Assembly: GCA_036873755.1 (NCBI GenBank) | Contig: JAVTVY010033874.1 | Span: 62,001-126,000 of the forward strand | DNA from: Hanleya hanleyi | Lineage: Eukaryota > Mollusca > Polyplacophora > Lepidopleurida > Hanleyidae | DNA: 64,000 bases | Reading direction: 5' to 3' | Shown: in pieces, positions 58,488-64,000 of the stretch | How the letters are laid out: each line of letters opens with the position of its first letter | Numbering within the stretch: the first letter of the stretch is position 1 | Notes under the pieces: generated by a model | The model's database searches: none | The model's input: only the letters and a program-made list of their open reading frames with translations | Told to the model about the DNA's origin: nothing | Made by a program: the position numbers and the translations under genes

Positions 58488-58914
58488 TATTCTATCGCGC
58501 CTGACAGCTACAAAACCACGTGTGGAGGAAAGCGCAGATGACGACGGGTCGCCAAATGAGAGTCACGTGACTATGACGTAAAGTGTATCGTGTGCGCATG
58601 TTTTTTGGCCTAACTTTCGAGCGAACAGAGGCGGATGGAAGAAAACGGTACAGCAGGTGTGGATTTATGCTGCTATCTCAACAAAACAGAGCCGAATACC
58701 CAAATAAACGGTGTTTATGGATAGGATAATGATCTGAGGAGATAGTAAGTTGCTAAACTTGGATGCTTTCGCCGTATTTTAGCGTAAATACCATCCCCAT
58801 CGTCAGGCGTCGGGGGCTGGATTTCTACTCGGTGTTTTACTATGACTTGGCGCTCCATCCATGAATTACGACCGTCAGATATCACATCAATTCATGGATG
58901 GTTTTCTCCATCTA
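58483..58914 (-). repeat. Right inverted arm
   Basis: 432 bp, partner of 57148-57580. On the minus strand it contains the presumed promoter region of the helicase exon and runs up to its ATGGC. Confidence 0.92.
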
Positions 58915-59384
58915 CTCTCACTTCAGTTTGTTGTCTGCCGCAGTTGAAGTGCAAGTAAGTGTTTGTGACCAAGAATAATGGTGGCAATTTAACCCGCAGA
59001 TACCATATGTTACGACAGTGGGAATTTGGGACGAGTAAATGTAATGTTCTGGTCTGCTTCCGACGTTGTTTACCTACCTCGTTGGTTCTTGACTAGTATA
59101 AATGACCCTAAAACAGGGACAAACGAGTTCATTTTCAAGCAAAATCATATCTCTGTCGAGAGCAAAGTACAGCTTGCATACCTGTGTATATACGTACCTA
59201 TGAGATCATAAAAATGAAGTTCTGTCACGGCTTTGGGCTAACTGTAGGTTGGGAAGACGAGGAGTTAACAGAACCGTCAGCCCACTCCCACAAATTCCGG
59301 AATAGAATTTGCTCGCGGTAAACGTTTCTACTATCCAAAACGTCAACCTATCTGAGGTAATGAACACGGACCGCTGAAATCTAA
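58915..59384. other. Connecting block, unit 5
   Basis: It matches 38726-39370: GTTTGTTGTCTGCCGCAG, then CAAGCAAAATCATATCTC, then GGAATAGAATTTGCTCGC. No gene. Confidence 0.65.
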
Positions 59385-59829
59385 AGCACGGTGCACACGA
59401 GAGCTATCAGCTGAGCTAACGGCCTCAATTGCCTGTCAGCTCAGGGGCTAGCTCTCGTGTGGTTTCAGCAAACAGAGTGAGCAGAAGATTCACCTAATTG
59501 ATTGTATTTCCCGCGGAACACCTTCTTCGGGATCATGTGATCTTTCATGTGACCGGCCATTTTGAACAGACGTACGTGTAAATCACGTAAAAATAAGATG
59601 CTTTTCAATGACCGCTGGAATAAAACAGCTGAGCTGTTAGCTTTCGTTCGCCGCACACTCTAAGGATTTGACCTCGCGAGGCGAAATTATCAAACAAGTT
59701 TGATATTTTTCCCCCGGCCTTGCGAGGCCAAAAACTCAACAAAAACTTCCCGAACACGAGTGCTAACCCCTGAGCTGACAGGTGATTGAGGCAGTTAGCT
59801 CAGCTGATAGCTCTCGTGTGCGCCGGGTT
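59385..59829. mobile_element. 445-bp MITE with TAA target duplication (PIF/Harbinger-like)
   Basis: TAA is present on both sides (59382-59384, 59830-59832) and units 3 and 4 show the undisturbed site. Inverted ends of about 75 bp contain GCACACGAGAGCTATCAGC and its reverse complement. TAA/TTA duplications are typical of PIF/Harbinger, but there is no transposase to confirm this. Confidence 0.85.
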
Positions 59830-62800
59830 TAAGGGACCTTTGACAGAGGGGTATTCGCCCACGGACAGCGAGAAAGGTGGGGCTCGGGACATTTTAGATA
59901 ATTGGATAAGAGGCTTGCCTTGTATAAAGAACAGGTTGGTTTAAATAATAGACACTTGTGATGCCGGTATGTATAAAGTCATACGGTGAACTGCTTCTGG
60001 TTGTAGAGAAGCAGATGCATTTACCATTCCATCCAGTTTCTCATTTTAAAGTCAGCTATTTAACCTCGTTGGCAGGACGGTGCACAACTTGGGGCGTAGG
60101 TTGAGGGTGGGAACATAGAATGACAAAACAACAATTGGTGGTGATGACTTGTATTCTGTTAAATATTCTTTCCCGTATTCATGAAAACCCGAAAAGTACA
60201 GAACGAGAATGAAACATAAGTGATGTGACTCAAACTGTTGTGTTATGGTTAGGACCAATTATCTCGAGCTCATTCCCCTAGTTCTATATCAACATTATCA
60301 CCGTTCCAAGTTATGCGTATGACTTTCCGCCGTTGTTTTTCGCTCTTATCTCCAGAACGACAACAGTTGAAGGGGCAATTTTGAACGTATTTGTGTGATC
60401 CCCCAAGCAGGGGATCATGGGTAAATTCGAAATGACAACCGTGCGGGGTACTCGAAAGGCGATGTTTTCATTCTTTTTCTTCAACATTCATGCTTTTCTG
60501 CCAAAAACAAAAGATATTTTATTTCACATCAGGTTATCATTTACTAATTTATCATGCAGTTTTTGCCAGGTAGGGTTAATATGCCAAAACAGTATTCTTT
60601 ACACAACTGCGGTCAGTTTGGATCACACAGGACGAAACTTAAGCTTTGAATACATTCATGCCTGGCCGTGCTGTTTAGAGATTTTCGTCACTTTCCAATT
60701 GACAAATGTAGTTCTATTTCAAGCCCAAATCACCCTCTTCTGTGATATGCTATACACCAGACTGGTGTTTCATATTTTCTTGGGGAACCTGTTGCACGTT
60801 ACCACGATCAAGCAACAGATAACATGCAACATATGCTTCAGGGTTAAATAAAAGGTTAAAGCAAAATACTATGGTAAACCAAAGCGGGTCTTCTACAAAT
60901 GGAATTTGGGAACCTCCAGGACAGGCTTACAGACAACATAACAGTAAAGACGTACACACAAATGTTTTTGTTTTTTAATTTATCCTATGACTATCATGTA
61001 AGTCCACTGTATCCATTATTTCAAGAAAATCCATCAAGCCATGACACTATTAACATAAAAAAAAAGAAATTTAACTTGATGAAATATTACCTTAGCATGT
61101 AAGAGTGAATTAATGCAACAAAAATGACGATGATAATCGAGCAAATTGTCCATTAAAAGGATAATTTTGGTTTGTAAAACCTTACAGCCTGGGAAATAGT
61201 TTGATTATTTTCTGCATACCTATTTGCCACAAGTTACAACTTTTCGCAAAGACCCCATAAAAAATGCCTTGTTTCCCATCACCGCCCGCCCCGATTTTTC
61301 CGCCCGCCCCGATTCATTTTTTTTTTTTTTTTTTTTTAATTTTTCTTCTCACCTGCGTTGTTGGTGTTTCTTTTGGTATGAGAATGATGCTGAACTGACT
61401 TTGGTTTACACCAGCGACTGTTGTGGCGCGCTACGAATGATTGTTGTGGCAGAGGAGCTGGGGTTATGTCAAGATTTTATACGCGACAGTCTTACCTTGT
61501 GTGATTACCCGGGCCTTGTCAGCAGTTTGATGTTTCTTCTGTGCGCCATTGGATGTCATGATTATTAGATACTGTCCTGGATCGGGACTTCTTACTTGAC
61601 TGTTTTATGTGTGGAGATACTGAAGATGTTTATCTAGTCGTCCTTTCCAAGACTGATAATAATTCTGTTATTTTTTATCTGTAATTAGACCTCATTGAAG
61701 GTTTTTCAGTGACAAATATCTTTGCTGTAATCAAGGCGACATGACCGTGATATTGTCGCACTGTTTGCAATTTTATGTTTGTAATCTCATTTTCGTTCTG
61801 TTTGTGTATACATTTCTAGTCGTGTATAAATGTATTGTAGTAACACAGGAACACAACATCTGCAGCATTGTCACTGTATAAAAGTATAGTTGATATTTAT
61901 TTTCCGTTGAAGAACTTACGTTGTTCCATTCCCCAGTGATATATAGTTTCATGCCTAGTGGACTGCCCAAGGTAATATTCATGATCGTCATGTTATCCAT
62001 TTCGTGAGAATAGCTTAGCTTATTTTTTTCCTGCTGGAATAAACACCCAGAGTTTTTTTTCCTTTCAAATCACAATGATTCAGATTGTATCAATACCATC
62101 TTTTGAGTTATGTCTACCTACATGCTGGAATGGAGAGTTTGCGACTACGAAAGCAGAATGGGAAGACCTCACATATAGCAGTATAGAGGAGGTGAGAATG
62201 GAAATACCAACACCATGGGATTTTGCCGATTTATCCAAAGTATTTATTAAATAAAAGACCGTATACAAAATGAAACATTAAAATGAGTTGTATGCCATTT
62301 TAAGACCAAATTAGACTATCACTATCTTAATATCAGGGGATTCTTGAATGAACTTAACCATTCCTATGCCCTTCCGAAAATAAAAAATAAAAATGGACCG
62401 CCCGTCTGACTTTATGAAAAGTCAGTGATGGGAAACAAGGCATTTTTTTATGGGACCTAATGAAATTCACTATACTATTATTTCCAATTGACAAAAAAAT
62501 AAAACAAATTACGTTTCCTCAAATGACCCCTAATGGTGACACCAGTTGTAAAATAATCCTTTCAATCTCCAGCCTATCCTCAATGATAAATATAGCCAAA
62601 TTTTCTGAAATTTTTTCGATTGGTTTACCTATGCTCTCTGTTTAGTCCATTTCAGAGATGAATAAATGAAACAACAATACAAGCAGAGAATTTCCCAAAA
62701 CTAGAAAGCAAGGAATCGAAGTTTGAGCAAAACAGCTTAAATGTTTTGGAGATGATCATCGCCCGATCCACGTCTTTTAAATAATCGTGGCGGTAGAGCA

Positions 62801-64000
62801 AAAGCTAAATTGCTAGCGGAAGCAATTTACCACCCGAAAAATATTACAACCATGATTGGGAGTCCTATCAACCCCAAACTACAGCTTTTCTCTGATGAAA
62901 TCAACAATTTCCAATTTGCGTATTTAAATAATACGATTTAACATTACCTGAATGACTCATTTTAGTCATCAGAAAAACCCAAAAGTCAAAGTTGCATTAA
63001 TCATGAATATAACCATCACAAAGTATATCCAAGATATCAAGTATTATGTACTGAATTCAGTGTCCATGTACATTTTACTCGGATACAGTGATTATTTAAT
63101 TGTCAAATACTGGTCAACACTAGAAACCCAGAGTGATACTATCCTTGATTCAGTAAACAATTAAAGATTTATTGACACAAGCAGACACCAGACTATGTCA
63201 AATGGAGTACTCAATTAACATAGCTACTTAAGATTTCATACCATGTGACTTTTTACCATGTACCTGTACAAGGGCAGTATAAGGCTTGGATGACCAACTC
63301 AGCAAATGTCATAAACAATATTCATGTTCAGCTGATACATACAATGTAACTGGGGGCATAGAATTACACGATTTAGTCAGATATCAACCAATGCATATTA
63401 TCTTACATATTATCTATCTAAAATTCTGGGTGGCAAAAAAAAATTAATAATAATAAAATAAAATAAATAACAGCTCCATCCATATCGTACTTATGTTTTT
63501 TAGCCTGGAATACACTATATTCTGCCCGTTTTAATTAGTCGTCCACTTTGGAGCTTCTTTAAAATCAGTCGTTAATTCCGTATAAATTGTCTTTTTCGCA
63601 TTGGGTAGGTCAAACTAATCTCCACAAAATGAACACCATTATATAGATACTGTATTAGGCTCCATATTATCTCCATATAAAACTCCAATACAGTCGTTTC
63701 ATGTAGCGGGGCTCAATCACATAGGGAGACTTCATAATGTTCTCATGTTTACTAGCACAAAAGTCAACATTGCCCTGACCGGCCATAGGGATGTGTGCGG
63801 TTTATCACTCGGCAATTTCACTGGGCATGTGATATTAGCGACACTCTCACGGACCACCTGTTATTACTTTCTAGAGCATCACTGGCCTTTGTGACAGTAG
63901 GCATGAATACTCTATGTAATTAAGACTTGGTACATGAAACAACTGAAATGAACTTTCATAGGGAGAAAATTACAAGGTTATTTCAAGCCTGATATATCAT
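59830..64000. repeat. Segment A, unit 5 (runs off the window)
   Basis: It matches 39385-40500, 47762-49950 and 29935-31700. The TTAA-element relic here is reduced, ending CCAGGTAGGGTTAA at about 60574-60587. A 1.2-kb element interrupts it at 61251-62456. No gene is conserved; the zinc-finger gene expected in this unit lies beyond the window. Confidence 0.75.
61251..62456. mobile_element. 1.2-kb inverted-repeat element
   Basis: Inverted ends CCCATAAAAAATGCCTTG (61254) and CAAGGCATTTTTTTATGGG (to 62454), arms about 30 bp, with GC-rich direct repeats (CCGCCCGCCCCGATT) and a 19-20 base T run just inside the left end. Units 1, 3 and 4 lack it. Frames inside are short and unconvincing, so it is non-autonomous. 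The target duplication is at most 2 bp and not certain. Confidence 0.8.

Larger units (their letters stand above)
57148..58914. mobile_element. 1.77-kb long-TIR element carrying a RecQ-like helicase exon
   Basis: The 9-bp duplication CTCTCACTT is at 57139-57147 and 58915-58923; unit 3 has the undisturbed site near 38725. Inverted arms of about 433 bp (57148-57580 and 58483-58914) begin TAGATGGAGAAAACC and are nearly identical. Between them are two frames facing inward: a four-Cys mini-ORF on plus and a RecQ-type helicase first exon on minus. Superfamily is not settled: a 9-bp duplication fits Mutator-like or Merlin elements, and helicase domains occur in Academ-type elements, which make shorter duplications. 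Confidence 0.9.
5511..64000. repeat. Tandem segmental duplication carrying a zinc-finger gene
   Basis: The same order of blocks recurs: segment A near 5511, 16240, 28440, 39320 and 59330; zinc-finger 3' flank near 8640, 20430 and 33115 (missing before ZF3); finger exon near 9726, 34432 and 52123; first exon ending 13289, 36831 and 54932; upstream flank near 13290, 22590, 36832 and 54933; and a connecting block near 23220, 38720 and 58915. Spacing between starts is about 10.7, 12.2, 10.9 and 20 kb. The long interval is explained by a 7.25-kb retroelement nest and a 1.77-kb element. The right edge lies beyond the window. Confidence 0.9.

Noticed and set aside
61224..61568. 114-codon plus-strand frame in the 1.2-kb element
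   Set aside because: It includes a Phe run from the T tract, crosses the element border and matches no family I know.

Overview
This is metazoan nuclear DNA. The evidence is spliced genes with GT-AG introns, long C2H2 zinc-finger exons, a CR1/Jockey-like LINE, a Ty3/gypsy LTR element, Penelope-like elements (PLEs), a tRNA-derived SINE and many small inverted-repeat elements in AT-rich sequence. The mixture suggests a marine invertebrate, perhaps a lophotrochozoan, but the species cannot be fixed from sequence alone. There are no bacterial-style operons, no CRISPR array and no rRNA gene.

Layout. Positions 1-5510 look single copy. They hold a Merlin/IS1016 (ISXO2-like) DDE transposase gene on the minus strand, a 67-bp tandem repeat and a 121-bp foldback satellite. 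From about 5511 to the end, the window is a head-to-tail segmental duplication of a 10-12 kb unit. The unit starts near 5511, 16111, 28420, 39250 and 59270; the last copy is cut by the window edge. Read left to right, each unit has a long non-coding block (segment A), the 3' flank of a zinc-finger gene, a finger-array exon, an intron, an acidic SUMO-motif-rich first exon, and the upstream flank leading into the next unit. The zinc-finger genes are on the minus strand.

Four zinc-finger loci can be read. ZF1 (about 9640-13310) has lost its start codon, carries a 1.7-kb insertion inside its finger exon and has a tail deletion. In unit 2 the gene is deleted almost from stop to start, leaving both flanks. 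ZF2 (34432-36831) and ZF3 (52123-54932) have intact first exons, clean splice sites and open arrays of 9 and 12 good fingers. Both arrays are cut short by damage; in each tail a TGA stands at a zinc-binding Cys codon (in ZF2 the reading frame has already been shifted by a 4-bp deletion).

Comparing units gives empty-site evidence for insertions: a TTAA element in ZF3 (51042-51622), a 214-bp MITE with AGT duplication (8420-8633), a 387-bp element with 10-bp duplication (16668-17054), a 445-bp element with TAA duplication (59385-59829), a 591-bp foldback (31975-32565), and a PLE array invaded by a gypsy element (40508-47761). The most unusual insertion is at 57148-58914. It has a 9-bp target duplication and inverted arms of about 433 bp. 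Both arms reach the same ATGGC start context, and between them lie a RecQ-type helicase first exon and a four-Cys mini-ORF facing each other.

How it fits together: a transposon-rich locus in which a zinc-finger gene was amplified in tandem, its arrays changed in length and in DNA-contact residues, and copies were broken by transposons. This resembles expanding zinc-finger clusters in other animals, but a role in transposon control is inference only.
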